Shown: in pieces, positions 35,090 through 45,706 of the stretch
Numbering within the stretch: the first letter of the stretch is position 1
How the letters are laid out: every line of letters starts with the position of its first letter
From: Helianthus annuus
Taxonomy: Eukaryota > Streptophyta > Magnoliopsida > Asterales > Asteraceae
Assembly (NCBI RefSeq): GCF_002127325.2
Contig: NC_035445.2
Coordinates: 85,575,644-85,639,643, forward strand
DNA length: 64,000 bases
Direction of reading: 5' to 3'
Made by a program: the position numbers and the translations under genes
Notes under the pieces: generated by a model
What the model was told of the DNA's origin: nothing
Database searches by the model: none
Seen by the model: the letters and a program-made list of their open reading frames with translations, nothing else

Positions 35090-36405
35090 GTTTTATGAGT
35101 GTTAAAACAGGTTACACACCATCTACATTACTGATTATGCATTAAATCGCAAAATAGCATTTCTGTTGACTTTTCCTAAGCACGTTTGACTCGACTTTCG
35201 GACTAGTTAGAGTGGGAATCAGAGAGTGCCCTTTTAGGGGTTTAAAGCCCACATGATTACCAACATATAACTACCTTTGATTCGACAAACCACTGGACCA
35301 TTTGTGATTTATCGCAAAGTCAATCGTTAATTACGACGGATTGACTTTTAAGCTAAACTATGCAAAAACTAAGCCACAAAAGGGTTGGCATACTTACAGA
35401 AGCTTGGTGCACGACTAGGGATGTAAGAAGAATGCTTGAGAGCTCCAGAGATGAACTAGAAGGCAGGTTTGAGGTGTGTTGAACAATGGAACACTACCTT
35501 GCCTTTTATAGTGAAAATTTTGGCATAAGATCATTACAACTCACTCTACAATGGTTCATGGATGATCAGCAGGTGTCCTAAAGTGCTAGGGGACATGTAG
35601 AGGGCGCCCATGCTTCAATTAATGCACACAAGATCGTTCACAAGCTCAAACATTGAATCTGTCCAAGAATTCTGCATCTGGGACCTTCACGCGGCCCGCA
35701 TTGAGGATCAGGTCACTTGGACGCGGGCCGCCTGAATCCTCATGTCAGTAAACGGATCTTCAGGTGGCGCGCGGCCCGCATTAGCTTGCATGTTTCCTTC
35801 ACGCGGCCCGCATTGGACTAGTTTTTCAAGATTTTCATATCTTTTGTAATGATTAACCTGACCTTTCGGTTTTGAAGGGATTTGGCCCTCGATTATTTAC
35901 AATTAAGGGCCTCGTGACTTTTACCCGCATTGTTAAGTCCCCTGTTAGTTTAATTACTATCCGAAAAGCCTTAACTTTTATTGTTGATGCTTTTAACCCC
36001 TCGCATACGAATTTGATCATAACTTTCTCGTTTTAAAACGGAACTTCGCGAAATTTATATCGTATATTCTAGTGAGCGTATTTTACTGCTACAAGCCTCG
36101 GGTTCGTCAAAGGGTCACTCAGAGGTATAAATTAAACATGTTGACACAATTAACCGCTGTAGCTTGTAATCTCTCGCTTTCTCCCGCATTTCGCTCCGTA
36201 CGATCCATGATTCATTCGTTTGAAGGTACGAGCATCATTTAGGGTTACTATACAGTATATTTACCCCTCGTTGACATTTTTAACCCTCGAATTTACATAC
36301 TTTCAAGGTTTGTCAACTTTAGTGCTTTATTTAGTATTTCATACCACGTGTAAACTCATGACACGTGTCAACACATTATTGGACACAAAATTTCGAGGTG
36401 TTACA
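35083..36405 (-). repeat. Element B 5' LTR fragment (first 1323 bp)
   Basis: Matches 32046-33381 at about 98% by eye, with a few small indels. It ends at a TTATCATGTTTTATGAG junction with pol. Confidence 0.9.
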
Positions 36406-36410
36406 GATAG

Positions 36411-37209
36411 GTATCTACTTTATTTTCACGAGTGGGAGAATCGCCAGAGCTTGTTTGTTCGGTTGGCAGCCATGGAGCGCAATTCGCACACTGTTCAGTG
36501 TTCACGTTACATCGTGGTTGTAAAATTTCATGTTTGATTTGATGTTCGTATATGTTCAATTTTATAGTTTCCCATATAGTTATAAATATATTTTTAGTGA
36601 ATATAAATTGTATATACGTGCATCTTTATGAAAATATGAATGATGTTTACACATCATTCTTTACGTCATGTATGTTACACCAATATTTTTTATTTGAACG
36701 ACCGACTAAATCACCGGATAAACTTTCTGGGATGTCCTCAATCGAGCAAATGCATCCCCTCATTCATAACGGTCAGAGTTGGATGCATACCCAAGCCACC
36801 AGTTCTGTTAAAAGCCTGCCCGCCCGAAGGCCCACGTGGTAAAACCCGGTTCGACTCGGTCTCAAACTAGCAACCTCCAGAGAGGGTTGGTTCTAAACTT
36901 CATTGCCACCACCCAAGTCTTTCAAAGTGATGCTAGTGAAAGTTGAACTTGAGATCTTAAAGAAAGAAATCAAGTGACTAATCACTACACCAATATTATT
37001 TAGAGGTTTTAATAAAGCCATTAAATAATTATTCATAACTTAAAAATTGGGTTTAATGTTATACAAAACTAAACGCGATTTGTTTAAAGTCGCACATTTA
37101 AGATAAGTTTAAAAGGTTGTAACTCTTTTTTTAATTTATGTTGTTTTGTTTTTTTGCCCACTTAGAAATTAAAAATATTGGATTGCATGAAAACAAATAA
37201 TTAATGAAT
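36411..37209. other. Flank of element B; possible repeat at 36700-36990
   Basis: Begins with a short stretch that reads in frame across the excised element (see findings). At 36700-36990 there is sequence like the end of a dispersed repeat (GGTTCGACTCGG resembling a pol III B box; 'GTGACTAATCACTACACCAAT'). The A box is not obvious and the ends are unclear, so I do not call a SINE. Confidence 0.3.
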
Positions 37210-37521
37210 AAAAATAGAGGGTGGAGATACAATAGGAAGTTTATTTAGCTAGGAAGGTTAGGAAGTGATCTTGACCATCCATTTAGTTAATTAAGAGCTA
37301 AGATTAAATAAATGAAATTGAAGCAAAAAAAAAAAAAAAGAGGCGTGTGGGTTTGTTAGGGGCATTCTAGTCAATTCAGCACAATAGTTTCTCTCTCCTC
37401 CAATTCTCCCCCCCATTTTTTAAACGTTAATAACTTTTTCAACGACATTATTTTTTTATAAAAATTGCACCAAAAAAACGAGCGTTTTTTTTATCTTTAA
37501 AACGAGTATACTATTGCTATA

Positions 37522-40093
37522 TGTAACACCCCAAAACTCGAATTATCTAGTTGTTAATATGTTATCACATTAAAAGAAAAAGATGTGATAACTAGATTAT
37601 TAAACCAAGTTAAATGCTTGGTTTAAACAAATAAGAATATGAATTGGGTAAATTATGATCAAGGACAAACTTGAGGGGTTAATTTTGAATGAATGAAAAA
37701 ATAAAATATAAAAATAAAACTTAAAAGCCCCAAACCCACACCTGGGCGTGTGTGGGTGTTCGACCAGAGAAGAGAAAGAAGGGGGGAAACCCCTTCTCAA
37801 ACCCTAAGCGACGAATTGGAAGGATTCTGGCCGAAATCGAACCTGCATGAACCTTAATAGTGATAATCTAAGCAAGATTTAACCAAGGTATGTCTCGATT
37901 CTCAGTTTTGGAGAACAAACGTGAAGTGGGTTTTGATGAATGTATGAATTTGATCTAAAATTGACATGAATACTTGCTAATGTTATCATGTTTAAATCGA
38001 ATCATGGCTGAATTTTAGTAATCTTAGGGATTTAGAAGGAAAACCATGTTTATGAGTATGAGAAAGACTATAATGAACATGTGTTTAGTGATGATTTTGA
38101 TTATGTTAATGCATGTGTTATGTATTAGGTTTTGATAGTAATATGATGTAGGTGATAATGTGATCTTGTTTGAATGAAAGGATTCATGAGGTGAATATGG
38201 GGAGAATATGCTTAAATTGCTTGTACAATGTGCTTAAATGTTAGTACGCACGCCAAGTGTTTGACAAAATGACTAGGTGAAGTTAGAAAGTGAAATTGTA
38301 TGCAAGTTGTAAGTTTACATGTATAGAAAGCGATTGTGATGAAAGTAGTAGTTACTAACATGAAAAAAATGTGCTTTAGATGGAACTCGTATATGAATTC
38401 GGGTTGAAGGTATATGTTGGTCAAATTTATGCATTAAGAGGTTGTACATTGTGTTTAAACGGGTAAGGTTTGCTATGTGGTCTACTAATCCCTTAATTAC
38501 GGTCAAAAGTGAACATGTACTAAATATATATATAGCATATGACCTCACGAGCAAAGGATGATGTTACGATTATGTTAAGTTGATTCTTATAGGAAGTGGT
38601 TGTCAAATGTAGAATTATGAAAGTATAAGTTTGTGAGAATTGATTATGTGTTATGTGTGGTAATGAATTTGGAACTCGAAGATATTGAACAATGTGGTTG
38701 ACAAATCATGTCGTATGCGTGTTAGTGAAAGTCAATATAGATAAGAGTTGGAAAATGTGTGTTAATATGAATGAGCATGAATATTAACATTGTCATGTAT
38801 GACGACATGAAAGAATAGGAAACACACAAGCGTGGACCAAGCATGGAAGGCTAACGGGTCAAGATGAGGCAGGGAAGCGGTCACGAACACGGATGCAGAA
38901 GGTAAGTGACTTCCGACTCACTTCTTAGTATGTATATAGAATTTTCATGTTCAAGATTGTGGGGAAATTATGTAAGGTTATGTAATGATGAAAGCATTAA
39001 GGTAATTTGATGGGTTTAAACGGGTCGAATAATTATGTATAAGTAAGGTAGCAGTAAGGAAATTCGTAAAGATTACGGACCCGGGGCAAGGATTCTTAGT
39101 CTAAAATGCAGGGAAAGGTTTTACGTACAATTAGAAACAAGTTATGTTGAGATATGCATGAACGGGTCAAAATTTGGTAAAAGGGAAATAAGCCGAAGGC
39201 ATAAGAGTCATAAAGTTAGGTAGTCCAAATATTGGATTTTCACTCCATGTGATGGAGAATTAAATTACGGTCGCGTAGGAAAAAGAATCGGGTAAAACGG
39301 ATCAAAAACGAGTAAGTTATGCGAGTTTTAGTATTAAAAACGAAGGCTGAACTGGGCATCACCGTAGCTTACGGTGCCCACCGTAAGCTACGGTGGGTGC
39401 TGGGCATTTAATTCTGTCGTAAGGCAGTTTAATTCTACCGTAAGCTTTTGGGGCCACCGTAAGCTACGGTAGCCACCGTAGCTTACGATGGAGGTCAGGT
39501 GTAAAAGTATTGTTTATGTAATTTCTTCGTTTTTCTTCGAATTCGGACCCCGTGAACCCATTCCAAGCCTCGTTAAGTCTTTATAATGTTCCTTAACCCT
39601 ACCAAATGGCTTGGTAAGTTACGGAAGAGTATGAAACTCATTTTTAAGATCCGAAACATACCCGATAGATATTTTGATAGCTTTTAAGATGTGCGAATAA
39701 GAACGGGGTATGGAAGCGAGTACGCGGGGTAATGAATTATGTATGTATGTATGTATGTATGTATGTATGTATGTATGTATGTATGTATGTATGTATGTAT
39801 GTATGTATGTATGTATGTATGTATGTATGTATGTATGTATGTATGTATGTATGTATGTATGTATGTATGTATGTATGTATGTATGTATGTATGTATGTAT
39901 GTATGTATGTATGTATGTATGTATGTATGTATGTATGTATGTATGTATGTATGTATGTATGTATGTATGTATGTATGTATGTATGTATGTATGTATGTAT
40001 GTATGTATGTATGTATGTATGTATGTATGTATGTATGTATGTATGTATGTATGTATGTATGTATGTATGTATGTATGTATGTATGTATGTATG

Positions 40094-40124
<31 letters not shown>

Positions 40125-40898
40125 TGTATGTATGTATGTATGTATGTATGTATGTATGTATGTATGTATGTATAGATTTCACTAGTGAATATATACACGT
40201 GTATAGTTATGTTTCGTTTTAAGTATGGGTGTAAGTATGTAGATATGTACGTAGATAGGTATATATGTAGGTAACGGTGTAGGTGCGTATGCGAGTAGAT
40301 ATGCATGGGCGTAAGTATTATGTATTTAAGTGTGAAGGTGCATACGCGTGTAGGTATGAACGTATATATGTGGATGCCAGTATGCATGTATAACCGTATG
40401 CCAGTAGGTAAGTACGTATGCTCATATGTTTTCAATACGATTGAGTATTAATACTAATAACAGTGTACCTTGAGAATGAAGAATAATGCATGTACAATGT
40501 TGAAGTCTCACCGGGGAGTGGATACTCAGACGGAAATGCCTAAGTGCAAAGGAATAACAGAATAGAAAGTAAAAGTGTATGAATCTTGTTACGTTCATAA
40601 TGTGTACTAACGTTTGAATTTGTATGGTAAGTGTAGGTTGTACGAGTTACGGAGGATCACTGAGGAGTGGAGATCGAAGACCGAGTCACAAGTTAGATTG
40701 TACGAGAATGTTTGAATAACTAATTTAGTAAACATAGTTTATGTTTCTATTTCGTAAATAAGCTCGATTAATGTATTCATTGTAAATGTGTCACTTCAAA
40801 ATGAACTTCAAGTAAGTTAAGACGTTCATAATAAAAGAAATTTTATGGTACGTATTTTCCGCTGCGTCTTTTCAGTTAAAGCGTGTTAGGGCGTTACA
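37522..40898 (+). mobile_element. Solo LTR E (3.4 kb) inside element F
   Basis: TGTAACACCCCAAAACTCG...AGGGCGTTACA flanked by CTATA (37517-37521, 40899-40903). Contains a hairpin (37734-37757), a telo-box (37799-37807), an ACCGTAAGCTACGGT palindromic block (39360-39493) and a large ATGT microsatellite. No interior coding, so a solo LTR. Confidence 0.88.
39738..40173. repeat. (ATGT)n microsatellite, about 108 units
   Basis: About 435 bp of ATGT repeats with a single interruption (an extra A near 40124). It lies within solo LTR E. Open frames on both strands here (Cys-Met-Tyr-Val and Tyr-Ile-His-Thr repeats) are by-products of the repeat. Confidence 0.98.
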
Positions 40899-40929
40899 CT
40901 ATATTTTCGAATTTTTTTTTTTTGAAAAC

Positions 40930-41870
40930 CCAGTTGCGTAAAACGCAATGGAGAAAACCCAGTTGCGTAAAACGGAATGAAAAAAAACGTAAAAAAATGA
41001 CTTTTTCTAAAACGCAACGCACCAAAAACACAAAGAAATGTTTTATTTCTAAAACGCAATGACCAAAAAACACAAATAAATGTCTTATTTCTAAAGCGCA
41101 ATAGCCTAAAAACACAAAAGAAAGTGTACCTTCTAAAACGCAATGGACTGAATGTGTTTTACCTAAAACGCAATGCACCCAAAATACTTAAAAATGTCTT
41201 ATTTATAAAACGCAATAGCCAGAAGACACTTAAAAATGTCTTATTTCTAAAACGCAATAGCCAGAAAACACTTAAAAATGTCTTATTTCTAAAACGCAAT
41301 GGCCAGAAAACACTTAAAAATGTCTTATTTCTAAAACGCAATGCCTACAAAACACATAAAAATGTCTTATTTCTAAAACGCAATGGCCTAAAAACACAAA
41401 AGAAATTGTTCTCTCTAAAACGCAATGAACTGAATACACATAAAAATGTGTTTACCTAAAACGCAATGAGTAAAAACACTTCAAAAAGGTTTTATTTCTA
41501 AAACGCAATGACCAGAAACTGTTGTTCACAGAACCAGAAACTGTCTAAAACGCAATGACCAGAAACTGTTGTTCACAGAACCAGAATCTAACTAAAACGC
41601 AATGACCAGAACCTGTTGTTTATAGAACCAGAAACATTGTCTACGAATGCAGTTTTGTATGTGAATTGTCTGAACCAGGAAGCAGGAGATAAAAAACTGT
41701 CTACGAATGCAGTTTTCCAGAAGCAATTTACAGAAAATTAATTTTTCTAATGCATTTTTATTACAACAATTTTTCTTCCCCTTGGACCCCGTCAGGGGCT
41801 GCCGCCCCTGGGACCCTGCTACCAGGGGCGCTGCCCCCGGACCCCGCCAAGATCGTAAAACGCAATGAAT
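40930..41870. repeat. AAAACGCAATG minisatellite of element F
   Basis: About 18 copies of (T/C)TAAAACGCAATG at spacings of about 40-45 bp, with intervening ACACTTAAAAATGTCTTATTTC-like spacers. Near 41774-41850 there is a GC-rich stretch (GGGGCTGCCGCCCC, CAGGGGCGCTGCCCC). The KRN-repeat ORF at 41124-41459 is a by-product. Confidence 0.85.
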
Positions 41871-42334
41871 AAATCAAAAACCCAGATCATAAAAATGAAA
41901 TTAAAGAATTTCTTACATGGATCGAAGTGATTTCTTCAACAATTGACGAAATTTGAATGATTAAAACACTTATCAACGCTCGAATCGAACAAATCGAGTG
42001 ATCTCCAAAATCACCGAAAAAAACGAGATTTTTTTATGAAATTAAACTGGGTTTTCTTCAAAAAAGCTGAAGGACACGTTGATCGGGTGTTTGAATCATT
42101 GATTGGTGATGAAAATCGCACTATAATGTAGTGATTATTGAGATAGAAAGTGAAGAAATGGTTGAAGATGGTGGGTTTTGAAGTTACTGGGTTTTGAAAA
42201 GGAAGAAGAAAGAGTTGGATTGACTAAAATACACTTTTTCTTTATTTTAAATGTTGCCACATGTCCTAATCTTATTGCTTCCTACACTTCCTAGCCAAAA
42301 TAAACTTCCTATATGATCTTTTCCCTAAAAATAG

Positions 42335-43148
42335 ATACTTGATTAATTTAATAGAAAAACAAACAAAGTTTAATATTTTGGTTAAAAAGGAAAAGACAAA
42401 TACAAAATAAATAAGGAACACTATTTTGATAAATAGTTTTTAAGAAACACAATTTTAGTAAACAGTTTTTCCACCAACACTACTTTGGGCAAAAACTCGA
42501 TTAAACTGAGACCGGGTTGTTTATCTAGTGGACCTAGCCAACATAATTAATATAGGACGATTTTTTTTATTAATAGAATAAAAATTAAACAATCATGGGT
42601 ATTAAAAAATATAATTAAAAGATATAAGGATTTTTTTTATCTAGTTCTTAAAATTGTTTGATGTTTCAAAAAATAATCTAGAAGTTCATATTTATAAGTT
42701 ACATCAAAGTTAAGTAGTTGGACCTTTCGACTTGATTAGGTGTAACACCCTTGATAAAGTAAAAAGATAATAAGTACTATAGTGGATTATGTTGAAAAGT
42801 ACATTGCTATTGTGTAATAATTTTTTAACCATGGTAATTGATTTATTGTAATATTTACATGCTAAGTTGATTTTTTATTCCAACTAAGAGGATTCAAGGG
42901 TTACATATCTCTTATATGTGGTGTATTTGTCGTGTAACAACGGTCGATTAGTAAAGCCTAAAGGATGACTTGTATATTTCTTAGGGTCATTCATCAGTTG
43001 GGCTCGAGGTCCTAACAATATGATCCAAGACTAGGCTCTTATACTTCAATCCAAGTTGCAAGTTGAGATCGTATCCGGTTTGTACACACCTTGCATCGGT
43101 TTAAGTTGACTGGCTTTTTTTTTTCTTTCCTTTCCAATTTTGATGTTA
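42335..43148. other. Non-coding, no recognised feature
   Basis: AT-rich. A TGTAACACCCTTG at about 42742 looks like an LTR start, but no matching end or internal sequence was found. Confidence 0.35.
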
Positions 43149-43157
43149 TATATTATT

Positions 43158-43544
43158 GAGTTAATTGCCATTTTAGTCTCTGTGGTTTGGGCCATTTTGC
43201 CAGTTTAGTCCAAAGATTTCATTTTTAACATCTGGATCCAAAAAGGTTTCATCGTTGCCATTTTGGTCCAACTGACTTAACTCCATCCATATCTGTTAAG
43301 TCTGCCAAGGGCATTTTTATCATTTCATTTAAAAGAAAAGGCAATAAAGAAAAAAGGGTTAATAAAAAGAAAAATGAAATGACAAAAATGTCCTTGGCAG
43401 ACTTAACAGATATGGATGGAGTTAAGTCAGTCGGACCAAAATGGCAACGATGAAAACTTTTTGGATCCAGATGTTAAAAATGAAACCTTTGGACTAAACT
43501 GATAAAATGGCCCAAACCACAGGGACTAAAATGACAATTAACTC
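43158..43544. mobile_element. Foldback MITE, Mutator-type
   Basis: 387 bp, ends GAGTTAATTGCCATTTTAGT / ACTAAAATGACAATTAACTC. The two halves are long near-perfect inverted repeats (arms about 170 bp, central AAAAGAAAAGG loop). A 9-bp direct repeat TATATTATT flanks it (43149-43157, 43545-43553), which fits Mutator-type insertion. Confidence 0.88.
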
Positions 43545-43553
43545 TATATTATT

Positions 43554-44062
43554 TATACAGGTTTCAAGTAAAAGGTTAACAACGTCCAAATAACATAACA
43601 CTAAACTACCAATATATACAAAATTTATACGAACGAGCTGTTGAAGTAAACGAGTTGTTTGAACTCAGTTGGAATTAAATAAGGTACCGAAGAAGGGTAG
43701 AAGCAGAATAGTTGAGGCCGCGTATTAGACCAAGTTCCTTTAAAACCAATTTCACAGAGAACACGTGTACAACAACAAAAACAAATAGCATTAGCTATAC
43801 CATCCAAGATGATCAACGAGACAGAAATTCACTTGAAAAGAGCATTTTGTACTCGCTAGAAATGGGTTGATGTGTTTCTCACAATCGGATAGTTTTCTGA
43901 GTACTCCTCAACTACGACAAGCTCTCAAATATTATAGCCATATCAATCAATAGGAAATTGTCCAATCATTTTACCGCAATAAAAAATAAATAAAAATATT
44001 TTTTGATATGAGTTTAGAATCAGGTTTCGAGTAATGAGCATCCAACGGTTAATAATATTTCA
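43554..44062. other. Non-coding, no recognised feature
   Basis: Only short chance ORFs. Confidence 0.4.
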
Positions 44063-44070
44063 CACGAAAC

Positions 44071-45224
44071 CAGGGGCGGACTTATGCTTGGCCCAAGGTG
44101 GGCGGGCGCACCCCCGGGAAAAAAATGCTAAGTTCTGTCGAAAATCCCGTCCGCACCCCTTGAAATTTTTTGTCCGCACCCCATGGAATTTTCTGTCCGC
44201 ACCCATTGGAATTTTTCGTCCGCACCCCTTAGGTAAAAAGTGTTATCAATTTATATTTTAATTTTTTTAGTTAACTCTTATTGTTTTTTTAAACACTACC
44301 TAAATTATATACCTTTTAATACCTAAATAACTAAACCCAAATACCCAATACCTTTAATTAGCTCACTATTAAGTCTTAGCCCAATAAACAAACCCAACAA
44401 ATCAACAATATTTCAAACTAAAATAGATTAAACAAGCCCAAAACCCTTACATATTCTCTCCCGCTCTCTATCCTCCCCGCACGCATGCCAGTGATCAGAA
44501 CATCAGCGACAACAGCAGCCGCATACCACCGTAATCAGTCATCATATCACTGCCGATCGAACACGGGTAAGTTTCTTTGTTATTTTTGATGATTTTTGGT
44601 TGATTTTTTTGATGATTTTGGTTGATTTTTTTGGTGGGGTGGGACGGAACCGGTAGCCACCGGAAGTGATTTTTCGATGGCAGGAGACATGTGCTTTTTG
44701 TTAGTGATGATATTTGATTTTGTGGTGGGTTATATATTTATATTTTGTTAGTGATGATGATGATATTGTCTTTTTGTGGTGGGTTATATACAATCAGACC
44801 TGATGTTTGGGTTTTTTTTTTTTAATGGTGTATATGATGTTTAGATGATTTTTAGTGTGATTTACATTATGATTTCTAGGGCTTGAATACTTGATACATT
44901 ATGTAATATGTTATGGAGCCATGAACTTATAGATCAATTTGTTTGTGATAGCCGATAGGAACCATGAGTAGGGACGTTATGACACGATTTCTAAAGAGGA
45001 AAGTTGATACATCTTCCGAATTCGTTGATGTGGATTTTCAAATTCAAGAATTTGGGAACCGTTTTAACGAGGTAAATTTAGTTTGATATTCTTTTGCTTT
45101 ACATGACCCGACCCGACTCGAACCGACCCGATACGAACTAATTTTTTTTACTTATATACCTTGGGGCCTAAAAATTTTAAAAATGTTTCGCACCCCCATG
45201 AAAAAATTCTTGGGTCCGCCACTG
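44071..45224 (+). mobile_element. hAT-family deletion derivative
   Basis: Ends CAGGGGCGGAC / GTCCGCCACTG form hAT-type inverted repeats, flanked by the 8-bp direct repeat CACGAAAC (44063-44070, 45225-45232). The sub-terminal regions repeat 'CCGCACCCC'. Inside is a transposase-like first coding exon (separate entry). Most of the transposase is missing, so it is non-autonomous. Confidence 0.88.
44964..45071 (+). pseudogene. hAT transposase first-exon remnant (TTF/ZMYM1-like)
   Basis: ATG followed by 36 codons reading 'MSRDVMTRFLKRKVDTSSE...', ending at a GAG|GTAAAT splice-donor-like site. The 'RFLKRK' start is the usual N-terminus of plant TTF-type zinc-finger hAT proteins; this assignment is from memory of the family and rests on a short stretch. 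No downstream exons are present before the right terminus. Confidence 0.5.
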
Positions 45225-45232
45225 CACGAAAC

Positions 45233-45706
45233 CACAAGCAAGCATACAAAATACCTATGTGTACGTACATCTGTGAATTCGATGAATATTAAGTAACGAG
45301 AAGTGGATATGAAACAATGTTTTATAGTGGCTTACTAAACTTGATTAATATTCTTAAGTTTTGTATTGATGTGTATATTATGGTGAAATTATTGGTGTTT
45401 GATAGTGTCCCCTTCTCGTTGGAAAGTTATTTTATCTGATTTCATAAATTCATTTTTATATTTTTGTTTTAAATAATGTAAATTTATATGTAATTCATGT
45501 AAATGACCAGGTAAAGTTTGCACCCCAAGAATGGCAGTCACATAACAGTTCCACACAATTGTCCTCCTGTAAGACATTTTTAAAATTAAGATATATATAT
45601 ATATTTTTTTAAACTAGGTAGAAGTATCATTTACTTCCAATCAAACTGACGAGTTCTTAGTTTGACATAATTATAAACAAACCACCTCAAAAATCCACCT
45701 TTCAAT
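45233..45706 (-). other. 3' flank / 3' UTR of RBR copy 1
   Basis: Non-coding. 45355-45680 is similar to 63696-64000 and in part to 51035-51247, which marks it as the shared 3' flank of the tandem RBR genes. Contains a short (TA)n. Confidence 0.6.

Larger units (their letters stand above)
30075..36405 (-). mobile_element. Element B: internally deleted Ty3/gypsy chromovirus
   Basis: Minus-strand element with target duplication GATAG (30070-30074 and 36406-36410). Reading on the minus strand: a 5' LTR fragment (36405 to 35083, starting TGTAACACCTCGAAATTTTG), then a jump into RNase H, integrase and chromodomain (35089 to about 33400), a polypurine tract (about 33394-33382) and a complete 3' LTR (33381-30075). 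The end of the 5' LTR, PBS, gag, protease and RT are missing. Confidence 0.92.
37218..42326. mobile_element. TIR DNA transposon F, non-autonomous
   Basis: Terminal inverted repeats of about 45 bp: left AGGG..AGATACAATAGGAAGTTTATTT.GCTAGGAAG, right its complement (CTTCCTAGCCAAAATAAACTTCCTATATGATC..CCCT). The flanking 8-bp direct repeat is AAAAATAG (37210-37217, 42327-42334). Without the nested solo LTR E it is about 1.73 kb. No transposase. TSD length suggests hAT; TIR length would also fit a Mutator-like element. Confidence 0.75.

Noticed and set aside
36700..36990. Possible tRNA-derived SINE
   Set aside because: A B-box-like GGTTCGACTCGG is present but no A box, defined ends or target duplication.
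39619..40435. Long ORFs on both strands (Cys-Met-Tyr-Val and Tyr-Ile-His-Thr repeats)
   Set aside because: They are translations of the ATGT microsatellite, which has no stop in several frames.
41124..41459. ORF of 'KRN' repeats and its minus-strand partners
   Set aside because: By-product of the AAAACGCAATG minisatellite inside a transposon; no domain.
42742..42760. TGTAACACCCTTG as the start of another LTR
   Set aside because: No matching end, target duplication, PBS or second copy found.
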